64,000 nucleotides of DNA from Natrialbaceae archaeon AArc-T1-2 (GTDB lineage Archaea > Halobacteriota > Halobacteria > Halobacteriales > Natrialbaceae). Below are positions 8,411 through 17,039 of this stretch, piece after piece. Every line of letters starts with the position of its first letter. Within the stretch, counting starts at the first letter, position 1. A model generated the notes under the pieces. That model saw nothing but the letters and a program-made list of their open reading frames with translations, did no database searches and had not been told where the DNA came from. The stretch spans positions 1-64,000 of the forward strand of contig NZ_CP127175.1 in the NCBI RefSeq assembly GCF_030273315.1, read 5' to 3'. Made by a program: the position numbers and the translations under genes.

Positions 8411-10114
8411 TCAGTGCCCCATCGAGTGGCCAACGGCCCACGGGTATCCGTCGGTACTTTCGACGACACCACCCGGACCGTGCTCGTGGTCGTGGTCGTG
8501 TTCACCTGCGTCCTCCTCATGAGACACCGCGACGACCTCGTCGACGCGGACGAGCAGATTCGCGGCCTCGGTCGCGCTGGTGATCGCCCGCTCGGTGACC
8601 GCGAGGGGTTCGAGGATCCCACCCTCGACCACGTCGCCGATCCGACCCGACTCTTCCTCGAGTCGTAATCCTGTCGCGTGATCGCCGTCGTGATGTCTCG
8701 CTCGTAACTCAACGACGACATCGATCGGACTCATGCCCGCCGACGCGGCGAGAGTCCGGGGGATCTCTTCCAGGGCGTCCGCGAACGCCTCGACGGCGAG
8801 TTGTTTCTTCCCGGGGACGTTCGACGCGCTCTTGCGGAGATCCCTCGCGAGATGGATCTCCGTTGCACCCCCACCGGGGACGACGACGCCGTCTTCGATC
8901 GCACGTGCAAGGACGTGAAAACAGCCGTCGACGACTCGCTTCGTCTCGTCGGCGACCTGCTGTGTCCCACCCCGGAGGAGCAACGACACCTGATCGCCGC
9001 CTGTTCCGCCGTCGACGATCGCGACCTCGGTCGGGCCGAGATCACGGCGCTCGACGCGCTGTGCCAGTCCGGTATCCGCAGCCGTCAGATCGTCGACCGG
9101 GCCGACCGGATTCGCTCCTGTCGCACGACCGACCTTCTCGAGTTCGTCCCGGCGTGTTCGTTCGACGGCGAGAACGCCAGCCTTCGTCAACAAGTACTGG
9201 ATCATATCGTCGATCGACTGCTGGCAGAAGAGGACGTCTGCACCCGCGTCAGTGATCCGGTCGACGTACCCCTCGTAGACCTCCCGCTCGTACGCTTTGA
9301 GATCGCGTAGATCCGCCGGAGACTCGAGGGTGACCGCACCCTGCCCAGTCGCCGTTTCAATCGTCAGCTGGTCATCGACAAGGGCGACGGTGGCTGATTC
9401 GAACACGTCCGGGAGGCCGAGCTCGGGCGACACCGGTGTCGTGGACGACGATTCCATGTCGATGACGAGCCCCTCGACGACCGCCGAGTCGTAGTAGGAA
9501 CGCCCCGGGATCGCCTTGCGCGTGATGCGTTTCAGATCGACGGTCCCGTCCTGTTCGATCGACTGGACTGCGTCGACCGTTTTTTCCGCCAGGAACTCAC
9601 TCGCTTGGCGATCCCACTTCCCCGTGACCGACGTCCGTGCGACGGTTCGAAGCCGAGAGCGGTCGTCGGGGTCGACCGGAATCGCCCGTTCGCGTAGCGT
9701 CTCACGTGCACGTTCAGCAGCGAGGGTGTATCCCCGCGCGATGGTCGTCTCGTGGAGCCCCATCTCGAGCAGCGACTCGGCCTCCTCGAGCAACTCACCG
9801 ACGAGTACGAGCGCTGACGTTGTCCCGTCACCCACCTGTGAATTCTGTTGTGCCGCGATTTCGACGATCGATCGTGCGGCAGGATGGCTGATATCCATCC
9901 GATCGACGATACTTGCCCCATCGTTGGTCACCACGATCGTTCCGTCCGAGCTTATGAGGAGTTTGTCCAGTCCCTTTGGACCGAGCGTCGTCTTTATCGC
10001 CTTCGAAAGCGCTTTCGCAGCCGCGACGTTGTCCGACTGTGCATCGCGTCCGTCGAGCCATTGAAACTCGCTGCCCCGAGAGAGTACCTGGTATGAATTG
10101 GTACCGTTTGTCAT
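8411..10114 (-). CDS. group II chaperonin (thermosome) subunit, divergent
   Basis: The 567-aa protein is a complete group II chaperonin: KAIKTTLGPKGLDKLL and VTNDGASIVDRMDISHPAA (ATP-binding equatorial part), QVGDGTTSALVLVGELL (hydrolysis loop, about 92-108), an apical domain, and GVVVPGGGATEIHLARDLR in the second equatorial half. These rings fold proteins in the cytosol. The C-terminal tail is odd: in place of the usual Gly-Met repeats it ends in HDHDHEHGPGG...VGHSMGH, a His/Asp-rich tail. Divergence and location beside decayed mobile DNA suggest an accessory paralogue, not the main thermosome. Confidence 0.9.
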   Translation of the reverse strand: MTNGTNSYQVLSRGSEFQWLDGRDAQSDNVAAAKALSKAIKTTLGPKGLDKLLISSDGTIVVTNDGASIVDRMDISHPAARSIVEIAAQQNSQVGDGTTSALVLVGELLEEAESLLEMGLHETTIARGYTLAAERARETLRERAIPVDPDDRSRLRTVARTSVTGKWDRQASEFLAEKTVDAVQSIEQDGTVDLKRITRKAIPGRSYYDSAVVEGLVIDMESSSTTPVSPELGLPDVFESATVALVDDQLTIETATGQGAVTLESPADLRDLKAYEREVYEGYVDRITDAGADVLFCQQSIDDMIQYLLTKAGVLAVERTRRDELEKVGRATGANPVGPVDDLTAADTGLAQRVERRDLGPTEVAIVDGGTGGDQVSLLLRGGTQQVADETKRVVDGCFHVLARAIEDGVVVPGGGATEIHLARDLRKSASNVPGKKQLAVEAFADALEEIPRTLAASAGMSPIDVVVELRARHHDGDHATGLRLEEESGRIGDVVEGGILEPLAVTERAITSATEAANLLVRVDEVVAVSHEEDAGEHDHDHEHGPGGVVESTDGYPWAVGHSMGH

Positions 10115-10192
10115 GGACTAATTCGAATGTGCCTCTCACCAAGTGCGACCAAAAAGCTACTGCGGACTTGCAGTACGTGTTCCGTGTCGTGT

Positions 10193-10660
10193 CATCGTCC
10201 CCCAGGCGTTCGGTTTGAGCTTCGAGTTCATCCCGGACGACGTCGTAGTCGAGGCCGGCCTGCACGAGCATATTCATGTCCTCGATATCGTCGTCGCGGC
10301 CTGCGACCAGTTTGAACAGGAAGATATCCTCGTTGCTGACTAACCGGATCGTCAATCGATCCGTGTTGAGGAACGGCTCGCTGCGCTCTTGCATGCCGTC
10401 GGTGAGGACGAGCTTGTTCGCGACCTGCTGGTTGAAGATGTCGAGGCGACACCCATCGGCGTTCTTGACGCAGCTCGTCGCACCTAATGCCCGGTAATCT
10501 GGATCCAACGACTGCACTTCCGCATACCCGAGGTCCAGCAGGACGGCCCACAGCTGTCCGTACGCGTCGCCATCCGGGACGACCAGGTCGATATCTTTCG
10601 TCGCCCCCTTTTTGAGGTCGCGCAGCGACATCGCGCCACCACCGATCAGGCAGACTAGAA
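10193..10660 (-). pseudogene. nucleotidyltransferase-like (DUF6036-type) gene, broken at both ends
   Basis: In frame, the minus strand reads LIGGGAMSLRDLKKGATKDIDLVV, then the body DIFNQQVANKLVL and FLFKLVAGRDDDIEDMNMLVQAGLDYDVVRDELEAQTERLG. This is a haloarchaeal nucleotidyltransferase-like protein of the kind paired with the gene at 10764. The frame is closed by TAA a few codons before LIGGG, and homology stops near 10193. Beyond that the frame would run antisense-free but out of frame through the thermosome start to 9828, which is not a credible protein end. I treat it as a remnant. Confidence 0.65.
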
Positions 10661-10708
10661 GTTTCGAGTAGTGTTACAGTCAGCAGGCACGGGAGTCGCC
10701 CCATCGTT

Positions 10709-10749
10709 TTAACCAACAAAACTATGGATTAGCAGGTTGTGTTGGTTAA
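10709..10749. promoter_or_regulatory. inverted repeat operator between divergent genes
   Basis: TTAACCAACAAAAC (10709-10722) and GTTGTGTTGGTTAA (10736-10749) form a 13-of-14 inverted repeat with a 13-nt spacer, set between the broken nucleotidyltransferase-like gene and the gene at 10764. Its place 15 nt before that gene suggests a shared operator. Confidence 0.55.
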
Positions 10750-10763
10750 CACGAGAGCAGCCG

Positions 10764-11087
10764 ATGTCCTACGAACCCCCGACCCCACCGGCGAACCTCC
10801 CGACGGAGATCGTCAACACGCTCAACGAGTCGACTCCGGAACGGCTCCGAGACGTTGCGACGTACGCCGAAGCACTATCCGAGCACAAGGAACGTGAGGC
10901 GCGTCTCGAGGAGTCGGCTGACGAGGAAGCAGTAGAGGAGCGACCAGACGACCTCCCGGACGATGTCCCTGCCAAGGCAACGATCACGATCAAGGAGATC
11001 AACGACAATCGCTACTACTACTGGCAGTGGCGAGATGGAGAGAAGATTCGCCCACAGTACAAAGGCCCGGTTAACCCGGACGAGTAA
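10764..11087 (+). CDS. small conserved haloarchaeal protein (DUF6788-like)
   Basis: The 107-aa protein begins MSYEPPTPPANLPTEIVNTLN. It has a charged helical middle (VATYAEALSEHKEREARLEESADEEAVEERPDDL) and a C-terminal strand pair around ITIKEINDNRYYYWQWRDGEKI, ending YKGPVNPDE. I recognise it as a common haloarchaeal partner of DUF6036-type nucleotidyltransferase-like proteins; here that partner is broken, so the pair is an orphan. I placed the start at 10764, after the palindrome, not at the in-frame TTG-like site at 10737. Its biochemical role is unknown; a toxin-antitoxin-like pairing is possible. Confidence 0.7.
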   Translation: MSYEPPTPPANLPTEIVNTLNESTPERLRDVATYAEALSEHKEREARLEESADEEAVEERPDDLPDDVPAKATITIKEINDNRYYYWQWRDGEKIRPQYKGPVNPDE

Positions 11088-11177
11088 AACTCGAGGAGGC
11101 AGGACACCCACCCCACGTTTCCGTCGTATCGAGGAATACACTCGTGACCAGGGGTGTGCGAAGCCCTGAAACGTGAG

Positions 11178-11512
11178 CTAGGCCAAATCCTCCAGCCGGC
11201 TGTCCCGAAGTACGGATTTCAACACGATGCCAGTATCCTGAACCAGTCGATGCTCGAGATAACTGCCTTCACCCCGGCCACCACCAGTTCGAGTTGATTC
11301 TACGACGCCGAGGAACGCCTGCTCTTTCAACAGCTCGTAGACACGGTGCTCGCTGAGAGTCTTCGCATCAGCCTTCTCTGTCGTCGCCTTATAGCGTTCG
11401 TAAATGCGGTTAGTCGAGAACCCCTCCTCGTTCGGATTCTCCTCAGTGAGCAGCGCGAGTGAATAGAGGATCAGTACTTCACAAAGCCGCTTAGTTAGAA
11501 CGTCTGCTTGCT
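11178..11512 (-). pseudogene. Orc1/Cdc6 C-terminal fragment
   Basis: Minus-strand translation gives about 111 codons ending ...LKSVLRDSRLEDLA and TAG at 11178-11180. The segment LYSLALLTEENPNEEGFSTN, then RIYERYKATTEKADAKTLSE, HRVYELLKEQAFLGVVEST and GGGRGEGSYLEHRLVQDT is the winged-helix C-terminus of a haloarchaeal Orc1/Cdc6 replication initiator. There is no start codon; the AAA+ part is missing and the open frame runs into the ISH3-type element at about 11513. This is a clear remnant of a replication gene cut by an insertion. Confidence 0.85.
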
Positions 11513-12663
11513 GTGAATGTGCCTAGCAAACAGCAGCAAGCAGACAGTGAAATGCACGAGGACCAGCTCCTTAACTTTCTCGTCAACGTTCTCACCGGCG
11601 CATTTACCCTAACCTCGGAGAGAACGCTGAAATCGACCCAGAGGACATTTTCGAGGTCCTCGTCGGCGCGACCGCCGACGGGACCTCGATCTCTTCACTC
11701 TGCGAGAAGAGCGAAGACGCACCCTCTGGCAACGATGTTCTCTATCACCTGCGCACCAAGTTCGACCTCGAAACTGTCGAATCAACCGGGAACACGCTTC
11801 TCCAGCAAGACGTCCTCGAAACGCTCCCCCAGCAGGTGGAGGTCCGCGACGACCTCCACCTGCGGCCCTACTACGGTGACGAAGACGAGACTGACGGCCT
11901 CTACTACAGCGAGACCAAAGCAGGAACGACTGCGTTCCACGCTTACACCACACTCTACGCCCGCGTGAACAACAAGCGATACACCTTGGCGGTGCGCCGT
12001 CTTACCGACGGCGACACCGCCAGCGACGTCCTCGCTGAGTTCCTTGGATTGCTCGAAAACTTCGAGTTCGACATCAAAGCGGTCTATCTCGACAGCGGTT
12101 TCTACGACGGCAAGTGTCTCACGTTGCTCCAGGCCCACAATTTCGCGTACATCGTTCCTGTGATCAAGTGGGGCAGCAAGATCAAGAACGAACTCAGCAC
12201 CGGTTGGAGTCGTGAGATCACTCCCGATCTCACGACATCCTACGGCGAGAACGAGTGGACCGTCGAGTTTCCAGTGATGATCGACTGTACCTACAAGAAC
12301 GGGCGATACGGTGAGCACGGGGTGGCGCGTCACGGCTACGCCGTCGACGCGCCGTTCGTCGATGAACCTCGACAAGCCCGATCCCACTACAGCAAACGGT
12401 TCGGGATCGAAGCGAGCTACCGGCTCTCCGAGTCAACGATCATCTCGACGACGACGCAAGATCCAACGAGACGGCTGTTGTTCGTCGTGCTCAGCCTGCT
12501 GATTCAGAACGTCTGGCGGTACTTGCAGTGGGAGTATGTGGCGACGCCCCGCCGAGGCGGGCGTCGCCTCTGGTGGTGGCCCTTCGAAGAGTTCGTCGAC
12601 ATGGTGACTCGGGCCACCCGTTATCGCTTTAGCTCCAGATGGTTGACCGAGTCGGCAGTTTGA
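11513..12663 (+). pseudogene. ISH3-family transposase, frameshifted and interrupted
   Basis: The start (SKQQQADSEMHEDQLLNFLVNVL, from a GTG at 11513 or 11519) and the body (VRDDLHLRPYYGDEDETDGL, AFHAYTTLYARVNNKRYTLAVRRL, VYLDSGFYDGKCLTLLQAHN, HYSKRFGIEASYRL) are those of ISH3-type transposases. A one-base shift between about 11590 and 11625 separates them. From 12614 the frame reads into the inverted end of the IS4-family element, so the last 16 residues before the stop at 12663 are not native. Both lesions make it inactive. Confidence 0.85.
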
Positions 12664-12738
12664 GTTCAAGCACTGCTGTTGAATTGCGAGACGTAACACA
12701 CGCCAGATCGACGGCGTTGCCACTCACCGCTGATGCCG

Positions 12739-12769
12739 CCGGCCCGGCTGAGTCCGTCAGCCGGGCCGG
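12739..12769 (-). terminator. perfect 13-bp hairpin over transposase stop codon
   Basis: Arms at 12739-12751 and 12757-12769 pair perfectly around a 5-nt loop. The minus-strand transposase stop (12757-12759) lies in the stem. There is no T-tract after it, so it could be a terminator, an mRNA stabiliser or an IS control element. Confidence 0.5.
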
Positions 12770-14136
12770 ATCGTTGCTAGTTCGCCGTCGTTGGTCAGGT
12801 TCGGATCGACACTGCCGTGAGCCACGCGCTCGGTCAGCGCGTGGCGATCTACGTTCGGATCAATCGCCCCTTCCAGAATCACCAGCCCGACATCGTCCCA
12901 CGGATAGCCCAGTTGTTCGGCCATCGTCTCCAGGAGATTCCCGTTGAACTGCTGAAGGCGCTTCGAGAACCGCCTTGGTTGCACTCCGGTCGTTTCCTCA
13001 ACGGAGTCGGAGTCGGCGGGTCCGAGCCGTGCTCGGACTCGCCGCAACAGATACCGGCTCAGCAACAGCATCAGAACTGCAGCCAAGAGAAAACAGTTAA
13101 CTGCGGCTTCCCGGCGAACCGGAATTACCTCCAGCCCGAACACCTCCTTGAGTTCTTGGATAACCGTCTCGACACTCCATCTGTTGCTGTACAGCGCCGC
13201 GATTTCTCGCGGCGCGAACCTGTCTCTCGGGAGATTCGTCGCGTAGAGGTGGTACTTGTGGTCGGCTTCGACATCGTCACGATACGCGGGAGCGTCCTCA
13301 TCGTCCTCGTGGCGAACGCCGATGACTCGGAGGTCGTAGGGAAGGTGCGGATCGTCCTGATCCGCACCGACCCGTGCCGTGACATCGGTGGTTTGCCGGT
13401 AAAGGTCGGGCAGCACCTCTTGGAGGTGCGTGCCCTCCAGATCGATCGAGTTCCCACGCACGGTTCGTGGTTCCTTGATAACGTGCGGATTCGCATCGGC
13501 GTTGAGTCGGGAGACGAACCAGCCGTCGTTGTCCTCAATGCGTCCTAACCGCTCGTAGTCGAGGTAGCCGAGATCGAACAACGTGAGCGAGTCTTCAACC
13601 CAGGTGTCAATCTCAAGCTGGGTGGTTTCCTGGGTTCGAGCACTCGTGATAGAGTCAAGGAACGGTGCGACCGATGCAAGTGATTCGACCACGTGGAGCT
13701 TCGCTCCAGCGTGGTCGTTCCCATAGCCAGGGAAAGCGTCGATCGCTTCCGGCGAAAGCGTGCAGATAGTCGCATCCGCGATGAAGACGTCCTGGAAGCG
13801 ACTGAACCGCCCACCAAGCGAGGACTCGGTTCGGCCGAGTTCGACGCTGACGTAGTTGACGAGATCAGTGAGAAGCTCGGTCAGCTCGGGGGTGATCCAC
13901 TGCTGGATCGACGAGTAGGCGACATCGTCGCCAGTGAACGTCTTGTAGTAGTCGTGAGCGGCACTGACCGAGCCGTTGGGCTCGGTCGTGCCGACCAAGA
14001 AGCTCCAGAGAAACGGCGTCGGGTTGATGTGGCGACTCCGTTCGATGAGGCCGGTGGCGCGACTGTGGTCGCGCACCGGCTGGGGAGGAATCAGATTGTT
14101 CAGCTCTTGGCAGATACGGTGAAGCCATCGATCCAT
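12757..14136 (-). CDS. IS4-family (ISH8-like) transposase
   Basis: This 459-aa transposase is intact. It shows the IS4 DDE layout: DVFIADAT (first Asp, about 117-124), DLGYLDYERLG (second Asp, about 188), and the YREK signature YSNRWSVETVIQELKE (about 320-335) with the catalytic Glu. A hydrophobic stretch (CFLLAAVLMLLLSRYLLRR) follows, as usual for ISH8-type proteins. Cut-and-paste transposition is expected. It starts at ATG 14136, 54 nt inside the right inverted end. Being undamaged in a zone of dead elements, it is the most recent arrival here. Confidence 0.9.
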   Translation of the reverse strand: MDRWLHRICQELNNLIPPQPVRDHSRATGLIERSRHINPTPFLWSFLVGTTEPNGSVSAAHDYYKTFTGDDVAYSSIQQWITPELTELLTDLVNYVSVELGRTESSLGGRFSRFQDVFIADATICTLSPEAIDAFPGYGNDHAGAKLHVVESLASVAPFLDSITSARTQETTQLEIDTWVEDSLTLFDLGYLDYERLGRIEDNDGWFVSRLNADANPHVIKEPRTVRGNSIDLEGTHLQEVLPDLYRQTTDVTARVGADQDDPHLPYDLRVIGVRHEDDEDAPAYRDDVEADHKYHLYATNLPRDRFAPREIAALYSNRWSVETVIQELKEVFGLEVIPVRREAAVNCFLLAAVLMLLLSRYLLRRVRARLGPADSDSVEETTGVQPRRFSKRLQQFNGNLLETMAEQLGYPWDDVGLVILEGAIDPNVDRHALTERVAHGSVDPNLTNDGELATIRPG

Positions 14137-14254
14137 GTCTCCGCGTGTACGCGGGCGAGAGTTGCAACTACCGTTTGCGCTGAATCCTTAAGCGATAACG
14201 GGTGGTGCGAAGCAGGGTTCGTCGGTCGGTTCGTTGATACCTATTTTCTTTCAT

Positions 14255-15493
14255 TCACGACCCCTCAATTCGGTAGAGGGTATCGGTCCCGTTGGTCAGT
14301 AACACGTCGTCGATGACGGCGACGTCGACGCCCGACCACCCGTCGAGTTGAGTGTCGTACACGACCGTCCCGTCGACAACTGCAAGCGCCGAGAGCATAT
14401 CTGTGTTATCGCTTACCCAGACGCGGTTACCATCTGGAACTGGCGGGTTCGAGATCGTCGCGTCGAGTCTGGTCTGCCAGCGAGTTAAGCCAGTTTCAGC
14501 ATCGAGGGCGACGACGTAGCCGGCATCAGTGCCAACGAAGACCGTTTCGCTGCCGATCGCGAGCCCACCGCTTGGCTCTAAATCGAACGGCTCTCGCCAC
14601 CGCTCGGACCCGTCAGCCATCTCGAGGGCGATGAGTTCGCCAGGGACCTGCCGATCGTAGCCCACGAATAGTTCGTCGTCGGCGACACTGCCCGTGAATC
14701 CGAGGTGGATGTCTAGTTTGTCGACGACGTCTCCGGTCGCCAGTTCGTATACGTATACGTGATTGCCGACGCCAGCGTACACTCGCTCGTCGGTGCTTCC
14801 GGCTTCGAAGACGAACGCCTCGGTGTATTCGTGTTCCCACCGCTGTTGCCCGCTTTCGGCCTCGAGAGCACGAATCACCGAATCTTGGTCGTCGTCGGAG
14901 CCAGAGGTATCGCTTCCGTACACGATGGCTCCGTCGGCGAGGGTTACGTGCTGAATCCGCGTTCTGGTCCCCGTAGAGTCGGTTTCTTCGACCCATCGTT
15001 CGGTGCCGTCGCTTGCATCGAACGCGTATAGCCGCGCGTCGTCTCCGTCGTTGTTTCTGGATCCGACGTAAAGACGCTCGCCGTCGCTTGTGAGCGTTTG
15101 ACCCGGATTCAGTCGGTACTCCTCCGGTAGCTCGACCAACCACCGCTGGCTCCCGTCCGGGTCGCGCACCGAGACGCCATCGAACCCTCGGGTCAAGAAG
15201 ACTCCATCCGTCTCGCCGACACTCCGGGGTGCTCGCTCGAGGGTCGTCATCTCCGAGAGACTGAGTTCGTCGATCTCGTCGACCGGCGGAGGATTCGACG
15301 CTTCGTTGTCATCGTCTACGCTGTCATCGTCTGCGCTGTCGCCATTGTCTCCCGCACTGGCCCCATCGCCGCTTCCGGCCTCAAGATTCAGACAGCCGGC
15401 CGTCGCAAACCCCACGCCAGTCACACAGAACAGCCGCCGGGAGACTGATCCAAGCGCTCGAGAGGTGGTCGACTCGTCGACGTTGCCTGTCAT
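14255..15493 (-). CDS. Tat-exported lipoprotein with PQQ-type beta-propeller
   Basis: The 412-aa protein begins with a twin-arginine-type signal and lipobox (SRRLFCVTGVGFATAGC, Cys about 34) and a long acidic linker. Repeated PQQ-propeller blades of the form G..RLYAFDASDGTERWVEET and GTDAGYVVALDAETGLTRWQTRL follow. Such proteins sit on the outer face of the membrane as scaffold or sensor domains (BamB-like fold); no catalytic motif is visible. The start ATG overlaps the stop of the upstream gene by 4 nt, so the two are translationally coupled. Confidence 0.85.
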   Translation of the reverse strand: MTGNVDESTTSRALGSVSRRLFCVTGVGFATAGCLNLEAGSGDGASAGDNGDSADDDSVDDDNEASNPPPVDEIDELSLSEMTTLERAPRSVGETDGVFLTRGFDGVSVRDPDGSQRWLVELPEEYRLNPGQTLTSDGERLYVGSRNNDGDDARLYAFDASDGTERWVEETDSTGTRTRIQHVTLADGAIVYGSDTSGSDDDQDSVIRALEAESGQQRWEHEYTEAFVFEAGSTDERVYAGVGNHVYVYELATGDVVDKLDIHLGFTGSVADDELFVGYDRQVPGELIALEMADGSERWREPFDLEPSGGLAIGSETVFVGTDAGYVVALDAETGLTRWQTRLDATISNPPVPDGNRVWVSDNTDMLSALAVVDGTVVYDTQLDGWSGVDVAVIDDVLLTNGTDTLYRIEGS

Positions 15494-16725
15494 CGTTCGA
15501 TCGAGTACGTGATCGGTTCGGCCTCGGTTGCGAGCACACCATCGGTCACCGCAAGCTGGAGCTCACCCTCGTCGTAGTCCGGAGTGAGCGTCCGATGGTG
15601 GCGAATGTCTCCGTCTCTTTCCTCAAGCGCATACAGGTCCTGTTGTTCGTCTGTGACCCAGACCAGTCCATCTTCAGCAACAGGTCCGGTGGCGACCGAT
15701 CCCTCGAGACGTGTTTCCCAGCGTGTGTCTCCGGTCTCGCGATCGTAGGCCAGCACGTAGCCTGCCTCGGCACCGACACAGACCACCTCGATACCGACTG
15801 TCGGCCGACTCTCGATGTCCTGTACAGTTTCCGTCGACCAGCGCTGTTCCCCTCGATTCATATCGAACCGAGTAAGTGCGTTCCCAAAATCGTCTGCAAC
15901 ATACAGTTCCGAGCCCTCGTACGCGAGGGCATCGAACGTTGGTGTTACTGAATACGTCTCGAGTTTGTCACCGCTGGCCAGGTCGTATGCGATCAATTCG
16001 TTCGAAGCTGCCGTGTAGACGGTACCGTCGTAGACCGCGAGGCCGGTAACGAACCCCTCGTCAAACTGGTGGTCCCACAACTCGGTCCCTGAAGCGTCGA
16101 GTGCGCCCACACGCGGCTGCTGATCACTGCCGGAGCCATGACTCCCAACGCCGTAGACGACGCCGTCGTCGCTCGCAGTAAGCTCCCAGACGACATCTTC
16201 GTGTCCGGTTTCAGCAGCGTCGTAGTGCCACTCCGACTGACCCGATTCGAAATCGAACGCATAGAGACGCCCACCATCTTGGTCGGTGTGGTACGAATCG
16301 GCACCGACGTAAACCAGCGATCCATCAGTGTCGATCGGTCCATCGACCAGCAGTTCGTACTCGTCCCGACTCACTCGTTCACTCTCCCAGTCGACGGTCC
16401 CGTCGATGTCGACTCGGTTTACCCAGCCCTCTCCGTCTGGAGGGGCTTCCTCCTGGAAATAAAACTCATCATCGACCGCCGTTACCCAGCGTAAACTTCC
16501 GGCGGTATCGATCGTAGCTGACTCAGTGAGTGACACGTCATCGACGTGGACCGTTTGTTCTTCATCCGCTGTCTGTTCGTCGCTGTCGCCATCTGCTTGA
16601 TCACTTTCGTCCTCTTCGCCCGCCTCAAGTAGGGGCTGGAGACATCCGCTTAATCCACCCAACCCACCAGCGAACGCAGCCGAGAGGACGGTTCGTCGCC
16701 GCCTCTGTGACCGGCTTGACCCCAT
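15490..16725 (-). CDS. lipoprotein with PQQ-type beta-propeller (paralogue)
   Basis: The 411-aa protein has an Arg-rich signal (RRRRTVLSAAFAGG) with lipobox LSGC (Cys about 28), an acidic linker, then blades such as GGRLYAFDFESGQSEWHYD and GYVLAYDRETGDTRWETRL. It has the same design and nearly the same length as the downstream gene, and the tandem looks like an old duplication. It is the first gene of the pair. Upstream lies a very AT-rich tract (16735-16775) with an inverted repeat GGTATAT...ATATACC (16745-16751, 16766-16772) and several TATA-like boxes, so transcription probably starts there. The role is unknown; an exported scaffold is likely. Confidence 0.85.
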   Translation of the reverse strand: MGSSRSQRRRRTVLSAAFAGGLGGLSGCLQPLLEAGEEDESDQADGDSDEQTADEEQTVHVDDVSLTESATIDTAGSLRWVTAVDDEFYFQEEAPPDGEGWVNRVDIDGTVDWESERVSRDEYELLVDGPIDTDGSLVYVGADSYHTDQDGGRLYAFDFESGQSEWHYDAAETGHEDVVWELTASDDGVVYGVGSHGSGSDQQPRVGALDASGTELWDHQFDEGFVTGLAVYDGTVYTAASNELIAYDLASGDKLETYSVTPTFDALAYEGSELYVADDFGNALTRFDMNRGEQRWSTETVQDIESRPTVGIEVVCVGAEAGYVLAYDRETGDTRWETRLEGSVATGPVAEDGLVWVTDEQQDLYALEERDGDIRHHRTLTPDYDEGELQLAVTDGVLATEAEPITYSIER

Positions 16726-17039
16726 GTACTAAATATCAAAAATCGGTATATTATTATATTTTCGGATATACCAACCTGACGGAGATTGCACGGCCAAAAA
16801 TCATTAAATGTTGAAGTTCAAATTTGGTGACTGATAGGTTCTGCACCGCTCAGCATCGTCCGTTACGGGTTCTATTCAATCTTCGACCCGTCAGAGATTG
16901 TCTCCAGCCGGTCGGCGGTCTATGTGCGGACGCGACGGGGCCGACTTAGAGAGTCGGTTAGGTTGATTGCGTTTTATTTCTTGAACCTGTTTTTGTACGC
17001 GGTTCCGCTTACGTACGCAGGATTCGGTGCGACGGGAGA
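16726..17039. other. promoter region of PQQ pair and CRISPR trailer end
   Basis: The first 50 nt next to 16725 hold AT-rich promoter sequence for the lipoprotein pair. The rest lies beyond the leader-distal end of the CRISPR array. I see no gene and no degenerate extra repeat; the outermost repeat at 17040 is still perfect. Confidence 0.5.

Larger units (their letters stand above)
12614..14205 (-). mobile_element. IS4-family (ISH8-like) insertion element
   Basis: A perfect 16-bp inverted repeat CCACCCGTTATCGCTT (12614-12629, complement at 14190-14205) faces inward around an intact transposase, giving 1592 bp. Its left end lies inside the 3' end of the ISH3-type transposase frame, so it inserted into that element. 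I see no target duplication next to these ends. Confidence 0.65.

Noticed and set aside
9828-10192. Tail of the 267-aa frame running through the thermosome start
   Set aside because: Similarity to the nucleotidyltransferase-like family stops near 10193, and the remainder is an out-of-frame reading of the thermosome 5' region.
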